Part shown: piece after piece, positions 5,920 to 13,571 of the stretch | How positions within the stretch are numbered: the first letter of the stretch is position 1 | Layout: each line of letters starts with the position of its first letter | Source: Brevundimonas sp. | Lineage (GTDB): Bacteria > Pseudomonadota > Alphaproteobacteria > Caulobacterales > Caulobacteraceae | Length of the DNA stretch: 21,066 bases | NCBI GenBank assembly: GCA_031119155.1 | Contig: JAVHYH010000019.1 | Span: forward strand, 1 to 21,066 | Direction: 5' to 3' | Notes under the pieces: generated by a model | What the model was told of the DNA's origin: nothing | The model's database searches: none | Seen by the model: the letters and a program-made list of their open reading frames with translations, nothing else | Program-made: the position numbers and the translations under genes

Positions 5920-7734
5920 ATGAAGAAGACCATCCTCGCCGCCTCGGCGGCGGCCCTGCTGGCGGTCTGCGCCGCGCCCGTCGCCCTGGCCCAGACGCCG
6001 ACGTCCGCGCCGACGCCCGCGTCGGCGGTGCAGCATGCCGAGAACGCCGCGCTGGCGCGCATCCTGACCGATTATGAGACCTATCTGCGGTCGGTGGATC
6101 CGATCACGGCGGGGATGGAGGGTGACCGGGCCGCACAAGGCCGGTTGCCCGACGCCTCGCGCGCCTTCGAGGTCGCGCAGGAGCCGGTTCTGAAGGGCTT
6201 CGCCGACCGGTTGGCGGCGCTGGACGCGGCGACGCTGACGCCGGATGACCGGCTGAACCACGCCTTCCTGACCTATGTGATCCGGCGCGCGCGGGACCGC
6301 ATCCCGCTGGACACCGGCCGCATCGACGCCTTCAGCTCCGAGGGCGGGCCGGGCCAGACGGCAGGCTATCTGGCGGCGGTGACGCGGATCACCAGCGCCG
6401 AGGACGCCGAGCTCTATATCGCGCGTCTGGAGGGCCTGCCGCGCTTCTACAGCGACCAGCGGGCGGCGGCGCAGCGGGGACTGGAGACCGGACTGGTCCA
6501 GCCGCGCTCCATCGTCGAGAACGCCCTGACGCTGATCGAGCCGGAGGCGGCGCTGACGCCGGAGGCCGACCCGCTGCTGAAGCCGTTCGCCGCCCTGCCC
6601 GCCTCCATCCCGGCGGACCGGCAGGCGGCGCTGACCGCCCGCGCCCGCGCCGTGGTCGCCGACCGCATCATGCCGGAGCGGCGCGAATGGGCGCGGTTCC
6701 TGCGCGAGGACTATCTGCCCCGCGCGCCCGAGACGCTGGGGCTGGCCCACCGGCCGGGCGGGCGTGACCTCTATGCCTTCCTGGTGCGCGGCTACACCAC
6801 CACCGACATGACCCCCGACGAGGTGCACCAGCTTGGCCTGCAGGAGGTGGCGCGCATCCGGGCGCGGATGGACACGGAGATGCAGGCGGCGGGCTGGACC
6901 GGCGACTTCGCCAGCTTCCTGAACTTCCTGCGCACCGATCCGCAGTTCTACGCCACCAGCCGCGAACAGCTGCTGGAGAAGGCGTCGGAGATGGCCAAGC
7001 GGTCAGACGACGGCCTTCCCGCCCTGTTCGGAACCCTGCCGCGCACGCCCTATGGAGTGCGGCCTGTGCCGCTGGAGATCGAGGCCAACTACACCACCGG
7101 CCGCTACTTCCCCGGCTCCATGGAGAACGGCATCGCCGGCGGCTACATGGTCAACACCGGCAAGCTGGACCAGCGTCCCCTGTATGAGCTGCCCGCCCTG
7201 ACCCTGCATGAGGCGGTCCCCGGCCACCACCTGCAGATCGCCCTGCAGCAGGAGGCCGAGGAAGGTCCCTATTTCCGCCGCAGCGTGGACGTGACCGCCT
7301 TCGTCGAGGGCTGGGGCCTGTATGCCGAGTTCCTGGGCGAGGAAATGGGCTTCTACCGCACGCCCTATGAGCGGTTCGGACGCCTCAGCTACGAGATGTG
7401 GCGGGCCTGTCGTCTGGTGGCGGACACCGGCATTCACTGGCTGGGCTGGGACATCGAACAGGCCCGCGCCTGCTTCCGCGACAACTCGGCCCTGGCCACC
7501 CACAACATCGAGACCGAGCTGCAGCGCTATATCGGCTGGCCGGGACAGGCGACGGCCTACAAGGTCGGGGAAATCCGCCTGCGCGCCATCCGCAGCCGCG
7601 CCGAGGCAGAGCTGGGCGACCGCTTCGACGTGCGCCGCTTCCACGACGCCCTGCTGGTTGACGGTCCCCTGCCCATGGCCCTGCTGGATGAGCGGATGAA
7701 TCGCTGGATCGCCGAGGAGAAGGGGCGGCCTTGA
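5920..7734 (+). CDS. Exported DUF885 family protein, probable zinc metallopeptidase
   Basis: The 604-residue product has a signal peptide (MKKTILAASAAALLAVCAAPVALA) followed by a domain typical of the DUF885 family. The clearest marks are HEAVPGHH at residues 430-437, matching the HExxPGHH signature, and FVEGWGLYAE with Glu463, the likely third zinc ligand. The C-terminal region (ETELQRYIGWPGQATAYKVGEIRL...) is also family-typical. Family knowledge suggests metal-dependent peptide hydrolysis in the periplasm, but substrates are poorly known. The ATG at 5920 follows GGGAGGGAG and starts the signal peptide. The 3' end overlaps the next gene (TTGA), so expression is probably coupled. Confidence 0.9.
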   Translation: MKKTILAASAAALLAVCAAPVALAQTPTSAPTPASAVQHAENAALARILTDYETYLRSVDPITAGMEGDRAAQGRLPDASRAFEVAQEPVLKGFADRLAALDAATLTPDDRLNHAFLTYVIRRARDRIPLDTGRIDAFSSEGGPGQTAGYLAAVTRITSAEDAELYIARLEGLPRFYSDQRAAAQRGLETGLVQPRSIVENALTLIEPEAALTPEADPLLKPFAALPASIPADRQAALTARARAVVADRIMPERREWARFLREDYLPRAPETLGLAHRPGGRDLYAFLVRGYTTTDMTPDEVHQLGLQEVARIRARMDTEMQAAGWTGDFASFLNFLRTDPQFYATSREQLLEKASEMAKRSDDGLPALFGTLPRTPYGVRPVPLEIEANYTTGRYFPGSMENGIAGGYMVNTGKLDQRPLYELPALTLHEAVPGHHLQIALQQEAEEGPYFRRSVDVTAFVEGWGLYAEFLGEEMGFYRTPYERFGRLSYEMWRACRLVADTGIHWLGWDIEQARACFRDNSALATHNIETELQRYIGWPGQATAYKVGEIRLRAIRSRAEAELGDRFDVRRFHDALLVDGPLPMALLDERMNRWIAEEKGRP

Positions 7735-8279
7735 GCTTGCTGTTCGGGGACAGGGCGACATTCGCGATCGAGCTCGAGATCCCTGCGGATCAGCCGGACC
7801 CGTTCAGTGGTCTGTGTCCCATGGTGCATCTGACCTACTGGATCGCCGGGAGAGAGATCGGCGATCCCGAACTGGCGACCTATGCCGGCTATGCCGAGGA
7901 CGGACTGCGCCATCACCTCGCGGATCGTGGGCACAGGCGTGATGACGGACTGTACGCCCTGCCGGCGTCGGAACTCATCGCGCTGCTGGACAGCTGCTAC
8001 AATGACCCCGCCCTCGCCGAACGCGCGACGACGGAACGGTGGTCAGCCCATAGCATCGGGCGCCCGCTGGACCGGAGCGAATATCTTGAGGACCTGCAGA
8101 CGGGCTGGACCGTCCACCTGGTGGAAGACGAGCGCACGGGCCGGGTGCTCGCCTACCGTCGCGCCGCGCCGGCCGAGGTCATCGAAGGTCGCATCCTGCC
8201 GGGCGAAGTCGATGGAGCGCTGGCCGCCGCATGGAATGCCATGCAGGCCTTGCTGGAGCCCGATCCGCAAACGGACTGA
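7731..8279 (+). CDS. Imm42-like immunity family protein
   Basis: The 182-residue cytoplasmic-type protein has no signal peptide or membrane segment. Its start, LLFGDRATFAIELEI, followed by MVHLTYWIAGREIGD, resembles the Imm42 family of immunity proteins from polymorphic-toxin systems, which begin with a similar FGD...FAIE...W.NG..IGD pattern. I recognise this by eye and have not verified it. The likely start is TTG at 7731, overlapping the stop of the DUF885 gene (TTGA) with a purine-rich GAGAAGGGG just upstream. No toxin with Rhs, HINT or CdiA-like features is visible nearby, so it would be an orphan. The tail from about residue 120 has no recognised motif. Confidence 0.6.
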   Translation: MSLLFGDRATFAIELEIPADQPDPFSGLCPMVHLTYWIAGREIGDPELATYAGYAEDGLRHHLADRGHRRDDGLYALPASELIALLDSCYNDPALAERATTERWSAHSIGRPLDRSEYLEDLQTGWTVHLVEDERTGRVLAYRRAAPAEVIEGRILPGEVDGALAAAWNAMQALLEPDPQTD

Positions 8280-8801
8280 TCAGCCCTGCGCCCCCGCCCC
8301 GTGGGGCATCATGTTCTCATAAGGCGTGGTCGGGACCTGACCCGGCGGCAAGCCCGTCGGGGCCGGATCGCCTTCGAGCGGCAGGGATTTGATGTAGCGA
8401 TAGACCGCCCGCTTGTCGGCGTCGGCCATGGCCCGAACGCTGGGCCAGGGCATGGGCGGCAGGGCCTCGCGGGTGTTCAGCATCTCGACCCAGTCGTCCT
8501 CGCTCATCCCGGCGACGGTGCGGCGCAGATTGTGCGGATAGGTCGTGCCCCACGGGCCGTAGAAGCCGGTCCCGGAGCCCTTTAGCCACTCGCTCTCGGG
8601 GATGCGGCCGCCCCGCTGCGGATAGCCCGGCGTGTGGCAGTCATTGCAGCCCCCGGTCAGGATCAGATAGCGGCCCGCCTCAATGTCGGTGGCGGCGATC
8701 ACGCGTGGTCCCTCCGCGACGGCGGCCTTCTCCGGCGCGGGCTGGCAGGCGATGAGTGCGACGGCGCAGGCGCTGACAAGCGCGATGTGTCTGACGATCA
8801 T
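8280..8801 (-). CDS. Cytochrome c family lipoprotein
   Basis: The 173-residue product has a lipobox LIAC (Cys19) and one covalent-haem motif CNDCH at residues 52-56, so it is a mono-haem c-type cytochrome, probably membrane-anchored on the periplasmic side. Met117 in LPPMPWP is a plausible distal haem ligand, and AMADADKRAVYRYIKSLP is the usual C-terminal helix of small cytochromes c. The ATG at 8801 is preferred to one 33 bases upstream because GGGGGAG lies about eight bases before it and the signal starts there. It stands alone on the minus strand, so its electron partner cannot be inferred. Confidence 0.88.
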   Translation of the reverse strand: MIVRHIALVSACAVALIACQPAPEKAAVAEGPRVIAATDIEAGRYLILTGGCNDCHTPGYPQRGGRIPESEWLKGSGTGFYGPWGTTYPHNLRRTVAGMSEDDWVEMLNTREALPPMPWPSVRAMADADKRAVYRYIKSLPLEGDPAPTGLPPGQVPTTPYENMMPHGAGAQG

Positions 8802-8892
8802 GGTGTGTCTCCCCCGAGCGGCGAAGGAGACCATCGCTTTGCCATTTCGACAAATTGAAAAATCGGCGTTTTACGAACCGTCGATTGATCGC

Positions 8893-9237
8893 CTACGCCA
8901 ATCCCAGCTCCGCCCGCTGCTTCCGCGTCAGCTTCGCCGCGATGATTGAATGGGCGATGGCGAAATGCTCGGCCAGTTCGTCGTCGGGCCAGGCGGCGGG
9001 ATCGGGCAGGTTCACCCATTTGGCGCGGGCCAGATAGGGCGCCGGGCGCGCCCGGCCCTCCTCGGTCAGCACCGCATAGGCGATGTCCGAGACCTTGAAG
9101 GACACCCCGCCCTCGCCGCCGACCATGACGAAAATCTTGCCGCCGATCCGGTAGGCGTCGTGGTCGTCGCCGAACGGATGGTCCAGCGTGGCGCCGGGCA
9201 GGGCCAGGCAGACCTTGCCTATCCCTGCCCTGTCCAT
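8893..9237 (-). CDS. MmcQ/YjbR family DNA-binding-type protein
   Basis: The 114-residue protein fits the MmcQ/YjbR family: an N-terminal helix with VCLALPGATLDHPFGDDHDAYRIGGKIFVMV, the central sheet GVSFKVSDIAYAVLTEEGRARPAPYLARAKWVNL, and a C-terminal helix HFAIAHSIIAAKLTRKQRAELGL. The family has a double-wing (CyaY-like) fold. A DNA-binding role is often suggested but not established. The ATG at 9237 lies three bases after the msrA stop, so the two are probably co-transcribed leftward. Confidence 0.88.
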   Translation of the reverse strand: MDRAGIGKVCLALPGATLDHPFGDDHDAYRIGGKIFVMVGGEGGVSFKVSDIAYAVLTEEGRARPAPYLARAKWVNLPDPAAWPDDELAEHFAIAHSIIAAKLTRKQRAELGLA

Positions 9238-9239
9238 CG

Positions 9240-9887
<648 letters not shown>

Positions 9888-9944
9888 GGGAGAACTCCGG
9901 ACAAATCGTTCTTCGCCCATATGGGGCCTAAACAGGCGCTTGCC

Positions 9945-9977
9945 GAGGGGGGCTGACTGTTCTAATCAGCGCCCCTC
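9945..9977. repeat. Inverted repeat between msrA and tRNA-Ser
   Basis: GAGGGGGGCTGA (9945-9956) and TCAGCGCCCCTC (9966-9977) pair over 12 positions with one mismatch around a 9-base loop. A possible promoter for the tRNA overlaps it: TTGCCG at 9940-9945, a 15-base gap, then TCTAATC at 9961-9967. It could be an operator in the divergent msrA/tRNA region or simply a chance GC-rich hairpin. Confidence 0.5.
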
Positions 9978-10019
9978 GCCGGATGGACCGTCCGGCGCTC
10001 TACGACGCGTCGTGGAAAC

Positions 10020-10109
10020 GGACAGGTGGCGGAGTGGTCGATCGCGCACGCTTGGAAAGCGTGTGTACGTGAAAGCGTACCGAGGGTTCGAATCCCTCTC
10101 TGTCCGCCA
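10020..10109 (+). tRNA. tRNA-Ser (anticodon GGA)
   Basis: A complete class II tRNA cloverleaf can be folded by hand. The acceptor stem is GGACAGG with TCTGTCC, closing with one G-U pair. The anticodon stem CACGC/GCGTG encloses the loop TTGGAAA, with anticodon GGA at 10054-10056. A long variable arm (GTACGTGAAAGCGTAC) is typical of serine tRNA. The T stem-loop is GAGGG-TTCGAAT-CCCTC, and the 3' end is discriminator G plus an encoded CCA. It reads UCC and UCU codons. Confidence 0.97.
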
Positions 10110-10191
10110 CCGCCTCATTCCGCCCGCCGCTGAAACGTCCCGACCGGGGTCATCTGCGTTGAAGCGGACAAGCCTCACCATGGAGCCCCCG

Positions 10192-10515
10192 ATGCCTCAG
10201 GCCGATCTCTATTATTCCGCTGACCAGTCGCTGGCGCCGGTCGAGACGCTGCAGGCGATCCAGACGGTGATCGGCGGGTTCGATACGGCGTCGGGCGTGT
10301 GCAAGGGCCGGGCGCATCCGGTGGCCGACTTCCTGCACAGCCATGTCTTCCTGACCCTGTCCATGCTGCCCAAGCCGCATCGGGACGAGGCGTTCGCGCG
10401 CGAACTGGGGTCGCGGCTGGCCGAGGCGCTGAAGAGCGTGGCCAGCGCGGACTGCACGATCAATGTGCAGATCCGCTTTGACCTGATCCACTACACCACC
10501 GTCCAGCCGCGCTGA
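10192..10515 (+). CDS. Tautomerase-fold protein, 5-carboxymethyl-2-hydroxymuconate isomerase-like
   Basis: The 107-residue protein resembles the CHMI branch of the tautomerase superfamily. It has a short N-terminal strand (PQADLYYS), the segment VCKGRAHPVADFLHSHVFLTLSMLPKPHRDEAF corresponding to the arginine-bearing and F.H...L. regions, and a last strand INVQIRFDLIHY. The ATG at 10192 is chosen over that at 10180 because GGAG lies about seven bases upstream and this start places a proline directly after Met, the catalytic Pro1 of the superfamily once Met is removed. Homology is by eye and substrate is not implied; no aromatic degradation genes are nearby. Confidence 0.6.
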   Translation: MPQADLYYSADQSLAPVETLQAIQTVIGGFDTASGVCKGRAHPVADFLHSHVFLTLSMLPKPHRDEAFARELGSRLAEALKSVASADCTINVQIRFDLIHYTTVQPR

Positions 10516-10532
10516 CCGGGAGACAGGCCCGG
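10516..10532. terminator. Short GC hairpin between convergent genes
   Basis: CCGGG-AGACAGG-CCCGG forms a 5-bp GC stem exactly between the stop codons of the tautomerase-like gene (10515) and the leftward porin gene (10535). There is no T-run on either side, so it is at best a weak bidirectional terminator. Confidence 0.3.
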
Positions 10533-10534
10533 GC

Positions 10535-12034
10535 CTAGAACCGCAGGTTCACCCAGGCGGTCAGATAGTCCGAGTTGGCGTAGCCCGCGTCGCGCAGCAC
10601 CTCGCCGGCGGCCAGATGCTCGTAGCGGCCCAGCAGGCTGACGCGGGGCGACAGGTTGTGCTGAACCTGGAAGCGCCAGACCTCGCCGACGCGCGTGCCG
10701 TCCACCGCCTCGGTGCCCGCATAGGGCAGGTCGGTGGCGCGATAGACGGCGTCGCGCTCGGACGCGCGCCAGGTCAGCTGGACCTCGCCGGTGACGCTGG
10801 TCTTGCCGCGACGGACGGTGACGCCCGGCACGACGGCGATCATGTTCACCGGGTTGAAGACGTTCTGGTAGCTGTAGAAGATCGGCACGCCCATCGGGGT
10901 GACAGCGTTGCGAATGGTCCCGCCGTCATAGGCGCCGCCGCCCGAGCCGTAGTCGACCCGCAGGCTGACGCGCGGCGCGTTCGCCCCCTCGCCCACCGCC
11001 ATGCTCTGGTTGGTGAAGACGTTCAGGGCCTCAATGTCGCGGCCGCCGAACTCGCCGGTCTGGTGCGCGACGGACCAGTCCAGCTGGACCGGACCGGCCT
11101 GGCCCCAGAGACGGGCGCCGACATAGTTGCGCTCCTCGTGCGCGGTGACCGGGCCCCAGCGCCGGGCGTCCATGGTCTGGCGCCAGACGAAGGGATCGAA
11201 GAACAGGCGCGAGCCGCCGACCCAGTCGGCCGGGACGCGGGTGCTGAGGTTCACGCCGCTGAAGCGCCGCCCCTTATCGCTGCGATCATCCGAGGCGTCG
11301 CCGGTCCCCAGCAGGGTCGGGCGCAGGTCGAAGGCGTCGGCCCGCCAGTTCTGGCCGCGAACCCAGCCGCGCACGCCGTTGAACGGCATCAGGATGGTCG
11401 CGCCGTTGCGGGTGCTGACCAGATAGGGCGAACCGTCGAGGAAGAACTGGCGACCGTAGCGGGCGCCGACCTCATAGCCGCCGACCTCGCCCATGACATC
11501 GACGAAGGCCTGGGTTACGGCCAGATCGTTGCGGATGGCGCCGACGGGATTGCCGTAGTTGTCGCCGCCCGCATTGCCGTGGGCGACCTCGCCGAAGAAA
11601 CGCAGGTGACGGCCGACGCGAAGATCGGCGCCGCCGACGAGGCGCAGGGTGTCCAGCCTCTGGTCCGGGCTGTCGCGCAGGCCGGGGCTGGTGGTCAGGG
11701 CGGTGCGCGCGCGCATCTCCCCCGACAGACTGAGCCAGACGTCGCCGTCCGAGCTCAGCGGGATATATTTCAGTCGGTCCCAGATGTCCTTGCGGCGTTC
11801 GGGATCGCGCAGGGCGGACCAGTCCTCGGCCCAGCGGGCCTCGCCATAGCCGCCGATCACGGGGCCGTTGCCTATGGCGTTGCGGGGATAGGGCTGGGGC
11901 CCGGCGGGCGCCGGGGTCGTCGGGGCTTCCTGGGCGAAGGCGGGGATCGCCATGGCCATCAGGGCCGGAAGGGCCAGCGCGAGGGCGGGGCGGCGGCCAC
12001 GGCGCAGCACGCGCCGGTCGGGGTGAACCGTCAT
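10535..12034 (-). CDS. Alginate export family outer-membrane porin
   Basis: The 499-residue product has a long Arg-rich signal peptide ending PAFA-Q at about 35-36, then a beta-barrel-like alternating sequence ending in phenylalanine (TAWVNLRF), as expected for BAM-inserted proteins. The region DIWDRLKYIPLSSDGDVWLSLSGEMRARTA and later YEVGARYGRQFFLDGS match the alginate-export porin family, which forms outer-membrane channels for acidic sugars and other anions. AGGAGAC lies about eight bases before the ATG at 12034, so 15 in-frame codons upstream are excluded. It is downstream of the NRAMP-like transporter on the same strand (94-bp gap), suggesting that it admits the substrate of this locus. 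Confidence 0.82.
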   Translation of the reverse strand: MTVHPDRRVLRRGRRPALALALPALMAMAIPAFAQEAPTTPAPAGPQPYPRNAIGNGPVIGGYGEARWAEDWSALRDPERRKDIWDRLKYIPLSSDGDVWLSLSGEMRARTALTTSPGLRDSPDQRLDTLRLVGGADLRVGRHLRFFGEVAHGNAGGDNYGNPVGAIRNDLAVTQAFVDVMGEVGGYEVGARYGRQFFLDGSPYLVSTRNGATILMPFNGVRGWVRGQNWRADAFDLRPTLLGTGDASDDRSDKGRRFSGVNLSTRVPADWVGGSRLFFDPFVWRQTMDARRWGPVTAHEERNYVGARLWGQAGPVQLDWSVAHQTGEFGGRDIEALNVFTNQSMAVGEGANAPRVSLRVDYGSGGGAYDGGTIRNAVTPMGVPIFYSYQNVFNPVNMIAVVPGVTVRRGKTSVTGEVQLTWRASERDAVYRATDLPYAGTEAVDGTRVGEVWRFQVQHNLSPRVSLLGRYEHLAAGEVLRDAGYANSDYLTAWVNLRF

Positions 12035-12066
12035 GGAGTGTCTCCTGAAGTCGGCAGGGGCGCCCT

Positions 12067-12092
12067 CCCCGCCGGTCAACCGACCGACGGGG
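12067..12092. repeat. Hairpin between porin and transporter genes
   Basis: CCCCG at 12067-12071 pairs with CGGGG at 12088-12092, and CGGT pairs with ACCG inside it, with one mismatch between the two blocks and a six-base loop. It lies in the 94-bp gap between the NRAMP-like gene and the porin gene. It may attenuate transcription into the porin gene or protect upstream mRNA; no T-run is present. Confidence 0.45.
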
Positions 12093-12128
12093 AACTCCGG
12101 GGAGGAGTGGGGCGCGGGGCGGTCGCGA

Positions 12129-13400
12129 TCAGCGCGAGACGACGCCCGTGAGGCTGAGGATCAGCAGGGTGCTGGTAGCGAAGATCGAGATCAGCCCGAT
12201 GATGGCGAAGAGGTTGTGCCACCACTTGTTGCGCAGATCGCCGAGCAGCTTGTTGTTGGCCATCAGGACCAGCAGGACGCCCAGCATCGGCGCGACCAGC
12301 ACGGTCATGGCCTGGGCCAGGATGATCAGCTGGACCCGCGAACCGGGAGCGAAGGCGGTGACCGCCAGGCCGAAGGCCAGCACGCAGCCGACGAGGAGCT
12401 TGGTCTTGATCGAGTCGAACGACCCGCCCCAGCCGAGGCCGTCGGACAGCAGGGTTCCGCCCGCCGTCGCATTGGCCAGCATCGAGGAGAAGGCGGCGGC
12501 GAAGAAGCCCATGACGAAGACGTAGTAGCCGAACTGGCCAGCGAGAGGCTCGAACACGCCCGCCAGCTGCGGCAGGGTCTCGACGCGCTGGCCGGTGTGA
12601 CCCAGCACTGCGGCGGCGACCATGATGACCAGGGCGGTCATGATGCCCGGCGCGACGATGCCCGGGATGGTGTCGGTCAGGGTCGAGTCCGCATACTGGT
12701 CACGACGGATGCCGCGGGCCTTGGTGGCGTAGCTGGTGAAGAAGGCGGCGTTGATCGAGAAATTGGTGCCGACCAGCGCCACGATCAGCAGCTCGGCGCC
12801 GGCGGGGAAGCTGGGCAGCATGCCGGAAACGCCGGCGGCCCAGTCCGGGCGGGCCAGGAAGGCGCTGCCGACGAAGCCGATGGCCATCATGGCGACCAGC
12901 ACCAGCAGCGCCCGCTCGACCGTCTTGTAGACATTGCGGACCAGCAGGATGAAGGCCACGGCGAGGGTGACCACCAGGGTCCAGAAGACCGCATTGCCCC
13001 CGAACAGCATGGACAGGGCCAGCCCCGAACCGGCTGCATTGCCGACCGAGAAACAGAGGGTGATGAAGAAGACCCCGAAACCGGCGAAAATGCCGACCGG
13101 CTTGCCGAGGGTGTGCTTGATGGTGCCGATCATCGAATGGGGCGAGGCGATGCCGACCCGCACGCTCATGTCGGTGAAGAAGATCATCAGGATGGTCGAG
13201 ATGATGATCACCCAGATCAGGGCGTAGCCGAAGGCGCTGCCGGCCTCGATGGCCGAGGCCAGGTTGCCCGGGCCGAACTGCCAGGCGCCGGCGATGAAGG
13301 CGGGGCCGATCAGCGCCAGCTTGGCGAGCATCGACCGGTTGGTGGCGATTCCGGGCGGGGTCGCGGGCTTGGCCGCGTCCACTGCGTCACGGTGCGACAT
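12129..13400 (-). CDS. NRAMP-family transporter lacking canonical metal-binding motifs
   Basis: The 423-residue protein has about eleven hydrophobic segments and the overall NRAMP (SLC11) pattern: IGPAFIAGAWQFGPGNLASAIEAGSAFGYALIWV in helix 1-2 and LLIVALVGTNFSINAAFF at helix 6. Canonical NRAMP proteins have DPGN in helix 1 and an (A/M)PHN-type motif in helix 6. Here these are GPGN (43-46) and GTNFSINA (211-218), so the Asp and Met/Pro-His residues that hold Mn2+ or Fe2+ are missing. It therefore probably carries something other than a transition metal. The ATG at 13400 follows AAGGAA and excludes a 21-codon upstream extension. It lies between lyase and porin genes on one strand. Confidence 0.85.
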   Translation of the reverse strand: MSHRDAVDAAKPATPPGIATNRSMLAKLALIGPAFIAGAWQFGPGNLASAIEAGSAFGYALIWVIIISTILMIFFTDMSVRVGIASPHSMIGTIKHTLGKPVGIFAGFGVFFITLCFSVGNAAGSGLALSMLFGGNAVFWTLVVTLAVAFILLVRNVYKTVERALLVLVAMMAIGFVGSAFLARPDWAAGVSGMLPSFPAGAELLIVALVGTNFSINAAFFTSYATKARGIRRDQYADSTLTDTIPGIVAPGIMTALVIMVAAAVLGHTGQRVETLPQLAGVFEPLAGQFGYYVFVMGFFAAAFSSMLANATAGGTLLSDGLGWGGSFDSIKTKLLVGCVLAFGLAVTAFAPGSRVQLIILAQAMTVLVAPMLGVLLVLMANNKLLGDLRNKWWHNLFAIIGLISIFATSTLLILSLTGVVSR

Positions 13401-13533
13401 GACATTCCTTTCGGGCGCGCCGATCCCCCGACCGACTGCGCCTGGCTGTTTCTTCCCTTGCACCGTGACTCTTCTGAGGGGCCATCAATGCGGTGATACG
13501 CTTGAGGGGCGGTGCGGGACCACCCCGGAAGCA

Positions 13534-13568
13534 AAAGGGCCCCGCGCCTTTCGACGCGGAGCCCCTTT
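13534..13568 (-). terminator. Rho-independent terminator after the DHDPS-family gene
   Basis: Read on the minus strand, AAGGGGCTCCGCG pairs with CGCGGGGCCCTTTT around the loop TCGAAAGG, giving a strong GC stem flanked by A and T runs. It begins four bases after the lyase stop codon. The NRAMP-like and porin genes downstream therefore need read-through or their own promoter in 13401-13533. Confidence 0.8.
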
Positions 13569-13571
13569 CGA

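Noticed and set aside
5215..6828. Long minus-strand open frame opposite the DUF885 gene and paralogue 3
   Set aside because: Arg/Gly/Gln-rich with no recognisable domain; it is the antisense shadow of genes with signal peptides and a zinc motif.
8634..8650. TGGCAG...TTGC resembling a sigma-54 promoter
   Set aside because: The spacing between the GG and GC elements is too short, and it lies inside the haem-motif coding sequence of the cytochrome gene.
10616..12151. Long plus-strand open frame opposite the porin gene
   Set aside because: Low-complexity Ala/Gly/Asp composition with no motif. The opposite strand encodes a signal peptide and barrel sequence ending in Phe.
12033..13496. Long plus-strand open frame opposite the NRAMP-like gene (about 490 codons)
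   Set aside because: Its composition is almost entirely Asp, Gly, Glu, Gln, Arg and His, the mirror of a hydrophobic membrane protein in GC-rich DNA. The minus-strand frame has clear membrane segments and a ribosome-binding site.
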